From NCBI RefSeq assembly GCF_036320655.1, contig NZ_CP143258.1, forward strand, positions 1,798,001-1,862,000: 64,000 nucleotides of DNA, in the 5' to 3' direction. This DNA is from Porphyromonas pogonae (GTDB lineage: Bacteria > Bacteroidota > Bacteroidia > Bacteroidales > Porphyromonadaceae). A program made the translations under genes and the position numbers. Numbering within the stretch: position 1 is the stretch's first letter; each line of letters begins with the position of its first letter. Under the pieces are notes generated by a model. It saw only the letters and a list, made by a program, of their open reading frames with translations. It did no database searches and was not told where the DNA came from. This document shows, in pieces, positions 17,404 through 25,772 of the stretch.

Positions 17404-19119
17404 ATGATATCAGAAGTAATTATGCCTAAGGCCGGTATTGACATGACTGAAGGCGAAATTGTTAAATGGCTAAAGAAGGAAGGTGATAAAGTAGAGGAAG
17501 GAGAGATCATCCTTGAAATCATGACTGACAAGACAAGCATGGAAATAGAAGCAGAAGCCTCCGGTTATCTACTCAAAATATTACATCATGAAGGTGAGAC
17601 TGTACCTATTGCGGAAGTGATCGCATACATCGGAGACCAAGGAGAGTCTATTGAAGGAGTTAAGAGTAAGTCAATAGAAGACCAAGAGCCTGTAAAAAAA
17701 GTGGAAGATGCCGCAGACCTTCCTTCTATGGAGGATTCATATCATGTGGCGGTAATCGGTGGTGGCCCTGCCGGATATGTTGCTGCCATAAAAGCTGCTC
17801 AACTGCGAGCCAAAGTGGCTATTGTGGAAAAATCAGAGTTAGGAGGCACATGCCTCAACAAAGGCTGTATTCCTACTAAAACATATCTCAAAAATGCTGA
17901 AATCATAGAAGGTCTTACCATAGCCGCTATGAGAGGCATCAATATTGAAAGTCCTAAGTTTAGTGTAGATATGCCCAAAGTGGTGAAGTATAAAGACGGT
18001 ATTGTCAAAAAGCTCACCGGAGGTGTAGCTTCGCTTCTCAAGGGCAATGGCGTGGATATCTACAAGGGAGTTGCAAAGATCAATAAGAACAAGGATATTG
18101 TGATCGATGGTAAGCAGATCATCAAAGCTGATAAAATCATCATCGCCGGAGGATCCAAAGTAACTAAGATCAATATTCCTGGAATAGATAATCCTAATGT
18201 GCTTACAAGTGATGATATCTTATCTCTCCAGGAATTGCCCTCATCTTTGGTTGTTATTGGTGGAGGCGTTATAGGGGTAGAGATGGCTCAGGCATATGAA
18301 GCTTTGGGTACCAAAGTTACCATTGTGGAAATGGCGGATCGCATTATACCTGCTCTTGACGGTGAACTGTCACAAACCCTTGCCGATCTTCTGCGCAAAA
18401 AAGGAATAGAGATCCTTACATCATCAGGAGTTTCTGAGCTTTTGGACAAAGGTGGCAAGGTCGGTGTAAAACTTAATGATGGTAAGATCATAGAAGCTGA
18501 TAAGGTATTGGTGTCTATAGGTCGTATTCCGGATCTTGAGGGCATTGGTGAGATAGACTTTGAAATCGAAAAAGGAAAGATCAAAGTGGACAAATACATG
18601 GAAACCAGTGTCAAGGGTATTTACGCTCCTGGCGATATCAATGGTATAAAGATGTTAGCCCACGTAGCATTCCGCATGGGTGAGGTAGCAGCCGAAAATG
18701 CTGTAAAAGGTAATACCGAAGTAATCAAGTTGATCTCAGCTCCTTCAGTAGTGTATACACAGCCGGAGGTTGCTATGGTAGGACTTTCTGAAGAAAAAGC
18801 CCGAGAGCTTTATAATGATGATATCCGCATTGGAAAATTCCATTTTGCAGCTAACGGACGTGCCTTGGCTTCCAATGAAGGACATGGTTTTGTCAAAGTC
18901 ATAGCTGATAATAAGTATGGCGAGATATTGGGTATACATATCATAGGCCCGGCTGCTGCAGAAATTATCAATCAGGCTTCACTTATCATGGAGTTGGAGA
19001 TTACGGTGAATGAGGTTATCAAAACGATCTATGGCCACCCTACGTTTTCCGAAGCTTTATATGAAGCTTGTGCTGATACTTTGGGAATGGCAATACACCT
19101 TCCTCCTAAGAAGAAATAA
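17404..19119 (+). CDS. lpdA: Dihydrolipoamide dehydrogenase E3 with N-terminal lipoyl domain
   Basis: A 571-residue flavoprotein that reoxidises dihydrolipoamide with NAD. Residues 1-80 are a lipoyl domain with the modified lysine expected at K43 in MTDKTSME. After a linker, the E3 core begins at about 112: FAD site VIGGGPAGY, redox disulfide C150/C155 in GGTCLNKGC, NAD-binding GGGVIGVEMAQ, second FAD segment YAPGDI and the catalytic GHPTFSEAL near the C-terminus. It is 14 bases after E2 and ends the operon. E3 proteins with a lipoyl domain are known in several bacteria, but here it seems to be the only lipoyl domain in the complex. Confidence 0.92.
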   Translation: MISEVIMPKAGIDMTEGEIVKWLKKEGDKVEEGEIILEIMTDKTSMEIEAEASGYLLKILHHEGETVPIAEVIAYIGDQGESIEGVKSKSIEDQEPVKKVEDAADLPSMEDSYHVAVIGGGPAGYVAAIKAAQLRAKVAIVEKSELGGTCLNKGCIPTKTYLKNAEIIEGLTIAAMRGINIESPKFSVDMPKVVKYKDGIVKKLTGGVASLLKGNGVDIYKGVAKINKNKDIVIDGKQIIKADKIIIAGGSKVTKINIPGIDNPNVLTSDDILSLQELPSSLVVIGGGVIGVEMAQAYEALGTKVTIVEMADRIIPALDGELSQTLADLLRKKGIEILTSSGVSELLDKGGKVGVKLNDGKIIEADKVLVSIGRIPDLEGIGEIDFEIEKGKIKVDKYMETSVKGIYAPGDINGIKMLAHVAFRMGEVAAENAVKGNTEVIKLISAPSVVYTQPEVAMVGLSEEKARELYNDDIRIGKFHFAANGRALASNEGHGFVKVIADNKYGEILGIHIIGPAAAEIINQASLIMELEITVNEVIKTIYGHPTFSEALYEACADTLGMAIHLPPKKK

Positions 19120-19139
19120 ACTGCTATAATGTTAAAGAT

Positions 19140-19199
19140 AAGCATCGCAAAAGACCAATACTTATATAATATTGACTTCTTGCGATGCTTTCTTTCTTA
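19140..19199 (+). terminator. Terminator of the 2-oxoacid dehydrogenase operon
   Basis: AAGCATCGCAA (19140-19150) pairs with TTGCGATGCTT (19180-19190) around a long AT-rich loop, followed by TTCTTTCTT. The stem is perfect though the loop is large. Confidence 0.6.
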
Positions 19200-19236
19200 T
19201 TTATAATGATGAGTCGTAATCCCATACTTTTGTTTT

Positions 19237-20115
19237 ATGTTTTATTTTCTTAGTCCATCCACTGATCCGTATTATAATCTCAGCATTGAAGAGTTACTTT
19301 ATAAAAAGTACACGCATGTCGATGTGATTGTGATATTATGGATCAACAGTCCATCAGTTATTATAGGTAAATATCAAAATCCGTGGAGTGAGGTCAATTT
19401 GTGCTTCACTGAGGATAAAGGGATACCTGTAATAAGAAGAATTTCCGGCGGAGGCACAGTATACCATGATCTTAATAATCTGAATTTCACTGTCATCAAG
19501 AATCAGATTGATAACGAGCCTTTGGATCTCAAAGAATTTACTACCCCAATACATACATTACTCCACAAGTTAGGAGTACACTCTACTCGAAGTGAACGAG
19601 GAGATATTCTCATTGATGGAAAGAAGATCTGTGGTACCGCACAAGCTTTTAAGAAGAAAAGAATGCTCTATCATGGTTGTCTATTGTTCGATTCTGTTTT
19701 GGATGACCTCAGACAAGCACTCAAACCATCAATTATACCTACAGCTTCCAAAGCGGTAAGCTCTGTAAAAAGCCCTGTCGATAATATCTTACCGCATCTT
19801 AAATCTCACATGACAATATCTGCTTTTAGAGATCTGTTATTAGACGAATATCAGTCTTTTTACGGAGCTTTGTCATCATACCATCCTTCAGAAGAAGAGA
19901 ATGATGAGATCAAAGATAAACTCTCGAGCAGGTATAAATCTTGGGAATGGAATTTTGGACAGACTCCGACCTTTACAGCTCAATTTGAAAATGCTACAAA
20001 TATTGCCGTAACGTTAGAAATAAGAAATGGACTTGTAAAAAATCAGGAGTATGATGCGGGCAATGGGGTAGAACTCATCGGTCGTAAATTTACCCCCGAA
20101 TTATTATGCTTATAG
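19237..20115 (+). CDS. lplA: Lipoate-protein ligase A
   Basis: LplA attaches free or scavenged lipoate to lipoyl domains through lipoyl-AMP. The 292-residue protein has the RISGGGTVYHDLNNLNF motif (about 67-83), the catalytic-lysine segment KICGTAQAF and a HGCLLFD strand, and the C-terminal accessory domain with WEWNFGQTPTF (about 231-241). It lies 117 bases after the E3 gene on the same strand beyond a terminator. TACTTTTG at 19225-19232, only 4 bases before the ATG, could be its -7 element and would give an almost leaderless mRNA. Its natural targets are the E3 lipoyl domain next door and GcvH. Confidence 0.93.
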   Translation: MFYFLSPSTDPYYNLSIEELLYKKYTHVDVIVILWINSPSVIIGKYQNPWSEVNLCFTEDKGIPVIRRISGGGTVYHDLNNLNFTVIKNQIDNEPLDLKEFTTPIHTLLHKLGVHSTRSERGDILIDGKKICGTAQAFKKKRMLYHGCLLFDSVLDDLRQALKPSIIPTASKAVSSVKSPVDNILPHLKSHMTISAFRDLLLDEYQSFYGALSSYHPSEEENDEIKDKLSSRYKSWEWNFGQTPTFTAQFENATNIAVTLEIRNGLVKNQEYDAGNGVELIGRKFTPELLCL

Positions 20116-20273
20116 GTAAAGGTGTCATTCCTTTTTCATTCTTTCTATATTTATGATAATTCCTAACCTTAAATTCTTCTTTTTAAAAGTCCTTGTAGGA
20201 TGCTGATAGGGCATCCTCAATTCTTATATGATGTGCTGAAGATCTTATCATAATAGGATGATTGTCTGTGTAC

Positions 20274-20361
20274 GATAAAACGTTCGACTTATTAGGATAA
20301 AACGTTCGACCTATTAGGATAAAATCGTTGACTTTGTATGATAGAATTTCAGCGCCCGTTA
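20274..20361. repeat. Tandem 22-base repeat
   Basis: Four consecutive 22-base units starting GATAAAA lie at 20274, 20296, 20318 and 20340. The first two differ at one position (GATAAAACGTTCGACYTATTAG); the third and fourth are progressively diverged. The surrounding gap 20116-20497 has no gene. The exact phase suggests replication slippage or a protein-binding array. Confidence 0.75.
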
Positions 20362-20497
20362 TCAAGCCGAAACATTTATTATTTGTACCCGCAGATGTGA
20401 TTAATATACAATCATTAGTGTCAGGCTATTAATGATTATCTTATATAAAAAAGGCTGAAGTTGGGATTTTATATTCGTTTTTATTACAACAAAAATG

Positions 20498-20505
20498 TAT
20501 CTTTG
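20498..20505 (+). promoter_or_regulatory. -7 element of tRNA-Arg
   Basis: TATCTTTG ends 9 bases before the first base of the tRNA, the exact placement expected for the Bacteroidetes -7 element. Confidence 0.65.
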
Positions 20506-20514
20506 CATCCGATT

Positions 20515-20588
20515 GGCTCGGTAGCTTAGTTGAATAGAGCGTCAGATTCCGGTTCTGAAGGTCGTGGGTTTGAGTCCCACCCGAGTCA
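20515..20588 (+). tRNA. tRNA-Arg (anticodon CCG)
   Basis: The 74-base sequence folds as a full cloverleaf: acceptor GGCTCGG with CCGAGTC (one G-U pair), a D-arm with GCT/AGC, anticodon stem TCAGA/TCTGA around the loop TTCCGGT, and T-stem GTGGG/CCCAC around TTTGAGT. Anticodon CCG reads CGG, so it is tRNA-Arg. The 3' CCA is not encoded. It is a single tRNA gene. Confidence 0.95.
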
Positions 20589-20646
20589 CTTACATATCAT
20601 GAATCCATTTTTCACACCACTTTAAATCACTATATTCTTATTTTAT

Positions 20647-20657
20647 CCCCCCCCCCC
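20647..20657. repeat. Poly(C)11 tract
   Basis: A run of eleven C in an otherwise AT-rich gap, 59 bases after the tRNA and 307 bases before the lipoprotein gene. Homopolymer runs of this length are prone to slippage. It lies outside any reading frame; the rest of the gap 20658-20963 shows no clear promoter. Confidence 0.8.
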
Positions 20658-20963
20658 TTGTATTTTAAGGTAAATTGTGTCATGACAATGAATATATTGT
20701 ATGTATAAGAATTCTGGTTTCAATTAAAATTTTCTTATAAATCATTCATTAATCAATGTATACCATTGAAAAAATTAATCGATCCATTAACTGAATCATA
20801 GATATTAATTGTATATTCGTGTATATGTATGAATAAGGAGAATTTTACATTTTTGTGAAAATAGAGTAAGTATATCAAACACTCTATTATATATTAATAG
20901 TCCGTGTATATGCTTATTCTATATAATCAAAAACTTTTTATTAATTTTTAAAACCAAAACGAG

Positions 20964-22430
20964 ATGAAATTAGAATTGAAATTTATACGTTTGTTTTTCA
21001 TTCTCTTACCCTTATTGAGTATTGGCTGTAGCCAACAAGAGGATGACTTTGTTTTAGGTAAAAACTCAAAAGAAGATGCAAGTAATCACTCGTTTCTGAA
21101 AACTCAAAGTAATACTATAAAAGTAGCTACCTATAATCTTCATATGTTTCTGGAGCCCGTTCTTTTTGAAGACGGAATGAGGCAAAAAGCGATTGTAGAC
21201 TTTGTAAGAAAAGACCTGCGCTCCAATGACGTTTTGTTTTTTTCTGAAGTATGGAGTGACTATGTTAAGAATGAAATGGCTGAATCCCTGAAGGATATTT
21301 ATCCTTATTCTATACATTCCAATGCTGTAAATATAAATCAGGGAGATGGCTTGCTGATCCTCTCAAAATTTCCAATTATGGAAAATCATTTTAGTGTATT
21401 TCGTAAGGGAAAGGGCTTTGATTGGTTTACTCCCAAAGGGTTTCACAAAACTCGTTTTTCTACTCCTTACGGTGACTTTTACTCCTTTTTTACCCATACT
21501 CAAGCTGATGAGGATAAAGCAGGAACCCGCAAAATGCAGTTTGAACAGATGAAACAGTCTATGCAGGATCTCAATGGTGTACCTGCTATGATTGTAGGAG
21601 ATTTGAATGTCATAGGCGATGTATCTGCCGAATATAAGGATATTGTAAAAGGCTTTTTCTCGAATTTTAAAGACTCATATAGAGAGACAAATCCTGATAC
21701 TACAAAATCACCGGGTTTCTCATATGACAATACTATCAATGATTTGGCTGATTACTTTTTCCCCGTAAAGAAATATGGTGCATCACGTCAACGCCTCGAC
21801 TATTTCTTGGTTTCTGATGGATTAGAACCTGTATCCGCAGCAATTAACAATCGCTGTATGTATAATTCTCCTTCACTCCATAAAGAAGCTCCGTGTTCTG
21901 ATCATTATGCTTTGGAAGCAACATTGCTTTTGAAGAAAAAAATACAATTGGATAATAAATACACCGCGAATAACTATGAGGAGGCCAAAAGAAATATTGA
22001 TGGTTTCCTGTCTTCATACGGGACCGGTTCTACTGCACGTATCATTGTTCATAATAAAACAAAAGAGGATCTTTTATTTAAAAATAAAACCTCATGGTAC
22101 AACAGTACTTTCTATACCTCACCCACATCGATACCTGCGGGTAAATACGGAGTAGTACTGGCTACACACAATACTGGGCAAGCTACCGGAGTCTTCAATC
22201 AGCTTTCATATCTAATTAGAGGTAAAAATATAAGCTTTGGTACCTACGTTCCATGGTCTTGGGCGTATACCAATAATATTTTGGTTGAGTTCGGTGAAAT
22301 CACCCAACAAAATTTGGAGCATAATAGTACTCGTCCTGAAATCAAAAAAACAAAAGATAACATCAGGCTGACGGGTAAAACGTCCAAAGGCGACAGTCCT
22401 TTGATTGAGTTTACCGTTGAGGAAATATAG
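20964..22430 (+). CDS. Sphingomyelinase-like endonuclease/exonuclease/phosphatase lipoprotein
   Basis: The 488-residue protein has a lipoprotein signal (LLSIGC, Cys22) and so is membrane-anchored. Residues about 50-315 form an EEP-fold phosphodiesterase: VATYNLHMF, FFSEVW with the metal Glu, GDGLLILSKFP, the HTQAD segment, GDLNV and the terminal SDHYALEATL. This arrangement is that of neutral sphingomyelinase/phospholipase C. Residues about 345-488 form an extra beta-rich domain (HNKTKEDLLFKNKTSWYN) that may bind membranes. It is a single gene closed by a strong terminator. Host sphingomyelin or the bacterium's own sphingolipids could be substrates; activity is inferred. Confidence 0.75.
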   Translation: MKLELKFIRLFFILLPLLSIGCSQQEDDFVLGKNSKEDASNHSFLKTQSNTIKVATYNLHMFLEPVLFEDGMRQKAIVDFVRKDLRSNDVLFFSEVWSDYVKNEMAESLKDIYPYSIHSNAVNINQGDGLLILSKFPIMENHFSVFRKGKGFDWFTPKGFHKTRFSTPYGDFYSFFTHTQADEDKAGTRKMQFEQMKQSMQDLNGVPAMIVGDLNVIGDVSAEYKDIVKGFFSNFKDSYRETNPDTTKSPGFSYDNTINDLADYFFPVKKYGASRQRLDYFLVSDGLEPVSAAINNRCMYNSPSLHKEAPCSDHYALEATLLLKKKIQLDNKYTANNYEEAKRNIDGFLSSYGTGSTARIIVHNKTKEDLLFKNKTSWYNSTFYTSPTSIPAGKYGVVLATHNTGQATGVFNQLSYLIRGKNISFGTYVPWSWAYTNNILVEFGEITQQNLEHNSTRPEIKKTKDNIRLTGKTSKGDSPLIEFTVEEI

Positions 22431-22453
22431 TCCTATGTTTTTCACGTCATTTG

Positions 22454-22486
22454 ATAGCCATCCATATATATGGATGGCTATTTCAT
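22454..22486 (+). terminator. Terminator after the sphingomyelinase-like gene
   Basis: ATAGCCATCCA (22454-22464) pairs with TGGATGGCTAT (22471-22481) around a TATATA loop, with T-rich sequence after it. Confidence 0.8.
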
Positions 22487-22542
22487 TTTAAAATTTTATG
22501 AATCAAGAGATGAATTTTATTTGTGTATGAAATAGTTTATTG

Positions 22543-22574
22543 TTTGCCCGACTAAAAAGAATACTCTAACTTTG
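22543..22574 (+). promoter_or_regulatory. Promoter of the chromate-transporter pair
   Basis: TTTG (22543-22546), a 20-base spacer and TAACTTTG (22567-22574) are a textbook Bacteroidetes promoter. Transcription would begin near 22581, leaving about 180 bases before the first transporter gene, more than usual here. Confidence 0.65.
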
Positions 22575-22577
22575 AGC

Positions 22578-22676
22578 ATGTACCAGAATATGTGTATTGA
22601 CAACAAAAAAACAATCTCTCATTACTCTCAATCTAACTTGTTATCAGTAAACACATGGCTTGTACGTATGTTGTAA
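22578..22676 (+). CDS. Possible 32-residue upstream peptide
   Basis: An ATG that almost coincides with the predicted transcription start opens a 32-codon frame ending TAA at 22676. The peptide begins MYQNMCIDNKKTISHY and resembles nothing I know. It would sit in the leader of the chromate-transporter genes. It may be chance; only the placement against a strong promoter argues for it. Confidence 0.2.
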   Translation: MYQNMCIDNKKTISHYSQSNLLSVNTWLVRML

Positions 22677-22763
22677 GCAGTGCAAGGATTCGGTTGGGTC
22701 TTTGTATTGATGTTGTATATAAAATGAAGGATATGCCTTGATTTTATTTTAAAAACTTCATTA

Positions 22764-23327
22764 TTGATGAACGAAAGTGTACCTTATTTCAAATTATTTA
22801 CCACTTTTTTCAAAATAGGTGGTTTTACCTTTGGCGGAGGTTATGCTATGCTTCCCCTTATACAGGTGGAAATTGTCGATAAGCATCATTGGATGGAGCA
22901 GAAGGATTTTTTGGATCTCTTTGCCATGTCACAGTCATTGCCGGGGGTATTTGCCGTAAATATTTCCATATTCACAGGATATAAACTAAGGGGCTTCAAA
23001 GGAGCTTTTCTGGCTGCACTAGGCACAACATTGCCTTCTTTTCTGATTATTCTTTCTATCGCCATCTTTTTTGCCCAATTCAATCAGAATCCTGTGGTCG
23101 AAAGGATATTTAAGGGCATTAGACCGGTAGTTATTGCTATGATAGCAGCTCCGGTATTTGTGATGTGGAAAACAATGAAAATGAAAAAAACGGCTGTATG
23201 GATCCCCGCCTTGTCGGCATTGCTTGTATGGTTATTAGGCATTTCGCCTATTATCATCATTATTGCAGGAGCAATAGGTGGACTCATTTATACATTTTAT
23301 ATTCAACACAAAATCAATAGGGTATAG
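22764..23327 (+). CDS. Chromate transporter, first half-protein (CHR domain)
   Basis: The 187-residue membrane protein is one short-chain CHR domain. It shows the typical FFKIGGFTFGGGYAMLPLIQ start (about 11-30), the DLFAMSQSLPGVFAVNIS segment and an alternation of about six hydrophobic spans. Short-chain CHR proteins are encoded as adjacent pairs that assemble with opposite membrane orientation. Here the second gene begins 2 bases after this stop, so the two are translated together. Despite the family name, export of chromate is shown only for some members; the natural substrate in an anaerobe may be another anion. Confidence 0.88.
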   Translation: MMNESVPYFKLFTTFFKIGGFTFGGGYAMLPLIQVEIVDKHHWMEQKDFLDLFAMSQSLPGVFAVNISIFTGYKLRGFKGAFLAALGTTLPSFLIILSIAIFFAQFNQNPVVERIFKGIRPVVIAMIAAPVFVMWKTMKMKKTAVWIPALSALLVWLLGISPIIIIIAGAIGGLIYTFYIQHKINRV

Positions 23328-23329
23328 TT

Positions 23330-23920
23330 ATGATTTATTTGCAATTGATCTGGGTTTATATAAAGATAGGTTTGTTTGGCTTCGGTGGAGGCTATGCTAT
23401 GCTTTCTCTAATCCAAGATGATGTCGTCAATAATTACCACTGGATTACTCCACAGCAATTTACTGATATTGTTGCTATAAGTCAAATGACTCCCGGCCCT
23501 ATCGGAATCAATAGTGCTACTTATATAGGGTATACTGTTACAGGAAACGTATGGGGAGCTATGGCTGCTACCTTAGCTGTCATGTTACCGTCATTTATTT
23601 TAGTCTTGGTAATCTCATATTTCTTTTCCAAATTCCAAAATAATAAGTATGTTGAAGCCGTTTTTGTGGGTGTAAGGCCTACAACTATAGGCCTGGTAGC
23701 TTCTGCTGCTCTATTGCTTTCGTTCAACGCTCAAGCTTTGCTCACTTATATCGCTCATCCCGGTGAGATTTCTCTGAGAAGCATAGTGGTTACTGAGAAT
23801 TTTGTTGACACCAAAAGTCTTATCTTTTTTGTTCTTGCATTTATAGCTACAATAAAGAAAATGATTCACCCTATACTGCTCATTGTAATAGCCGGAATTT
23901 TAGGACTCGTGTTTTATTGA
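23330..23920 (+). CDS. Chromate transporter, second half-protein (CHR domain)
   Basis: The 196-residue partner repeats the CHR signature (IKIGLFGFGGGYAMLSLIQD, then VAISQMTPGPIGINSATYIG). The PGPIGIN version in place of PGVFAVN is the usual difference between the two halves. About six spans are predicted, with a soluble loop near 143-160. It is co-transcribed with the preceding gene (2-base gap). The pair equals one long-chain ChrA split into two proteins. No ChrB-type regulator is present. Confidence 0.88.
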   Translation: MIYLQLIWVYIKIGLFGFGGGYAMLSLIQDDVVNNYHWITPQQFTDIVAISQMTPGPIGINSATYIGYTVTGNVWGAMAATLAVMLPSFILVLVISYFFSKFQNNKYVEAVFVGVRPTTIGLVASAALLLSFNAQALLTYIAHPGEISLRSIVVTENFVDTKSLIFFVLAFIATIKKMIHPILLIVIAGILGLVFY

Positions 23921-24160
23921 TATATAGACCAGAAGTTTATTTTGAAATACATTTTACATTCCACCTTATAAACTTAAGAATAAAACCTATATTTAAATAC
24001 AATCATTATATATCGACAAAAATTTACATTTAAAATGCTATATATTTAATAAGTAAGTCTTATCTTTATGCTTATAAATAAAATTTAGAAAAGACTAAAG
24101 AAAAATAACCTGTTGGTTCTAATAATTTGGTATTCATGATGCTACAATTATGATTTATTT

Positions 24161-24168
24161 TAACTTTG
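24161..24168 (+). promoter_or_regulatory. Likely -7 element of the V-ATPase operon
   Basis: TAACTTTG lies 49 bases before the first V-ATPase gene. A good TTG partner at the right distance is not seen, although the 297-base gap is otherwise empty and AT-rich. Confidence 0.45.
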
Positions 24169-24217
24169 TGCTGTTAAAAAATAATCAAGGATCAATACTA
24201 TTAATTACATCTATCAT

Positions 24218-24808
24218 ATGGACTCTAAAATCCAAGAATTAACCCAAAAGATTTACAACGAAGGTGTTCAAAAAGGAAATGCTGAGGCTGAAAAGATAAT
24301 AGCCCAAGCGCAGTCGCAACACGATGCCATTGTAAAGGATGCGGAGGGTAAAGCATCGCAAATAATCAAAGATGCTGAGAAGCAAGCTCAGACTTTGCGC
24401 TCCAATACGGAATCGGAACTAAAGCTTTACGCTGATCAGGTAGTAGAATCAGTGAAAAGTGCTATTGCAGATCAAATCTCAGGTGATATTGTATCACAAA
24501 ATGTAAAAGCTGCTGTATCCGATAAAGATTTTATGCAAAAAGTAATCCTTGAATTAGTAAAAAACTGGGACCTTTCACAAGGAGTTGAGATCAAAGCTCC
24601 GGAAGCCGACTCTTTACGCTCTTATTTCGAGTCAAATGCCAAGGATTTACTGGACAAAGGAGTTGAAATAAAAGAAGTAGGTGGGCATGCTACATCATTC
24701 CAGATCTCCCCTAAAGACGGTTCGTATAAAATTGTCTTTGGTGAAAATGAGTTTGTCGAACTATTCAAAAGTTTCCTGAGACCACAATTGTCCAAAATGT
24801 TATTCTGA
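24218..24808 (+). CDS. atpE: V-type ATPase subunit E
   Basis: The 196-residue protein is the peripheral-stalk subunit E. Residues about 5-85 form a charged, heptad-rich coiled coil (QKGNAEAEKIIAQAQSQHDA) and the C-terminal part is the globular head that binds the A3B3 catalytic ring. It is the first gene of the seven-gene operon E-DUF2764-A-B-D-I-K typical of Bacteroidetes. No subunit G/H partner for the stalk is encoded nearby. Sequence conservation is low in this subunit, so the call rests on both coiled coil and position. Confidence 0.85.
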   Translation: MDSKIQELTQKIYNEGVQKGNAEAEKIIAQAQSQHDAIVKDAEGKASQIIKDAEKQAQTLRSNTESELKLYADQVVESVKSAIADQISGDIVSQNVKAAVSDKDFMQKVILELVKNWDLSQGVEIKAPEADSLRSYFESNAKDLLDKGVEIKEVGGHATSFQISPKDGSYKIVFGENEFVELFKSFLRPQLSKMLF

Positions 24809-24820
24809 AATTAAGATCTT

Positions 24821-25765
24821 ATGGCTAATTACTATGCGTTAGTTTCCGGTCTTCCAGATATTTCAGTAGAACAAAGAAAGATGCCTTTTTCTCAAAAGGA
24901 TTTCGGTGAGGAGCTCAAAGATGTTCTGACGAGTTATGATTATAAAAGCTTTAGACTTCTTGAGCTGGAGCAATTCAATAGACACTTGTTGAAGATACTG
25001 CCGGATAAGGAAAAGAATATAGATTTAGACGCTATACAAACAACCACGCAAGAATCTGTACCTCACTCTGATGAAGATTCTGAACAAGATGTTTATTTTG
25101 ATTCTAATCAAATCAATACCATAATATCTTTCTATATGCAAGGGATGAAACCTCCTTTGTATAAAAACCTGCCCTCTTACGTGTATACTTTCTTAGATTA
25201 TGAGTACTCTGAAAAAGAAGACGGAGAGAGAGAGCATGATCCCCTTAAAGTCCTTTCTCCTGAAGATAGGCTTTCCATGCTATACTATGAATACGCCATT
25301 AAACAATCCAATGATTTTGTTTCAGATTGGTTCAAACTCAATCTCAATATAAAAAACATATTGGCTGTTTATACTTGTCGTAAGTTAGGGTGGGATCCCA
25401 ATCAATTTATTATAGGAGATTCGCACATTGAAAAACAATTGAGAACATCTTCTTCCAAAGATTTTGGGTTGAGTGAAGAGCTTGATTATTTGCCTTCTAT
25501 AATACAGATTGCAGAGGAGACGGATATTACTCGCCGCGAAAGAATGCTAGATTTATTTAGATGGAATTGGATTGAGGAAAAATACTTCAGAAATGTATTT
25601 GGTATAGAGCATGTGTTGGGGTATTATTTGCAGCTTGGTATTATTGAGAGGTGGGTTAATCTCAATGAAGTTAAGGGAGAAGAAACTTTTAGAAAAATAG
25701 TTTACTCTCTGAAACAGGAAAGTCGCAAGTCCTTAGATGAATTTAAACGTAAACAACAGAAATAA
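24821..25765 (+). CDS. DUF2764 family protein of the V-ATPase operon
   Basis: The 314-residue protein starts MANYYALVSGLPDISVEQ, the conserved opening of DUF2764 proteins that sit between subunits E and A in Bacteroidetes V-ATPase operons. It is mostly helical and acidic, without signal peptide or membrane span. Its place in the operon and size suggest it replaces subunit C (the d-type socket that links the rotor to the membrane ring), for which no other candidate exists here. That role is inference. It lies 12 bases after the E gene and 7 bases before the A gene. Confidence 0.75.
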   Translation: MANYYALVSGLPDISVEQRKMPFSQKDFGEELKDVLTSYDYKSFRLLELEQFNRHLLKILPDKEKNIDLDAIQTTTQESVPHSDEDSEQDVYFDSNQINTIISFYMQGMKPPLYKNLPSYVYTFLDYEYSEKEDGEREHDPLKVLSPEDRLSMLYYEYAIKQSNDFVSDWFKLNLNIKNILAVYTCRKLGWDPNQFIIGDSHIEKQLRTSSSKDFGLSEELDYLPSIIQIAEETDITRRERMLDLFRWNWIEEKYFRNVFGIEHVLGYYLQLGIIERWVNLNEVKGEETFRKIVYSLKQESRKSLDEFKRKQQK

Positions 25766-25772
25766 TACTATA

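Noticed and set aside
20647-20657. Poly(C) tract as a coding phase-variation switch
   Set aside because: It is not inside any plausible reading frame, so frame switching cannot apply.
25737-25772. Upstream start for V-ATPase subunit A
   Set aside because: The extra 12 residues lie within the DUF2764 gene and do not resemble the conserved start of subunit A.
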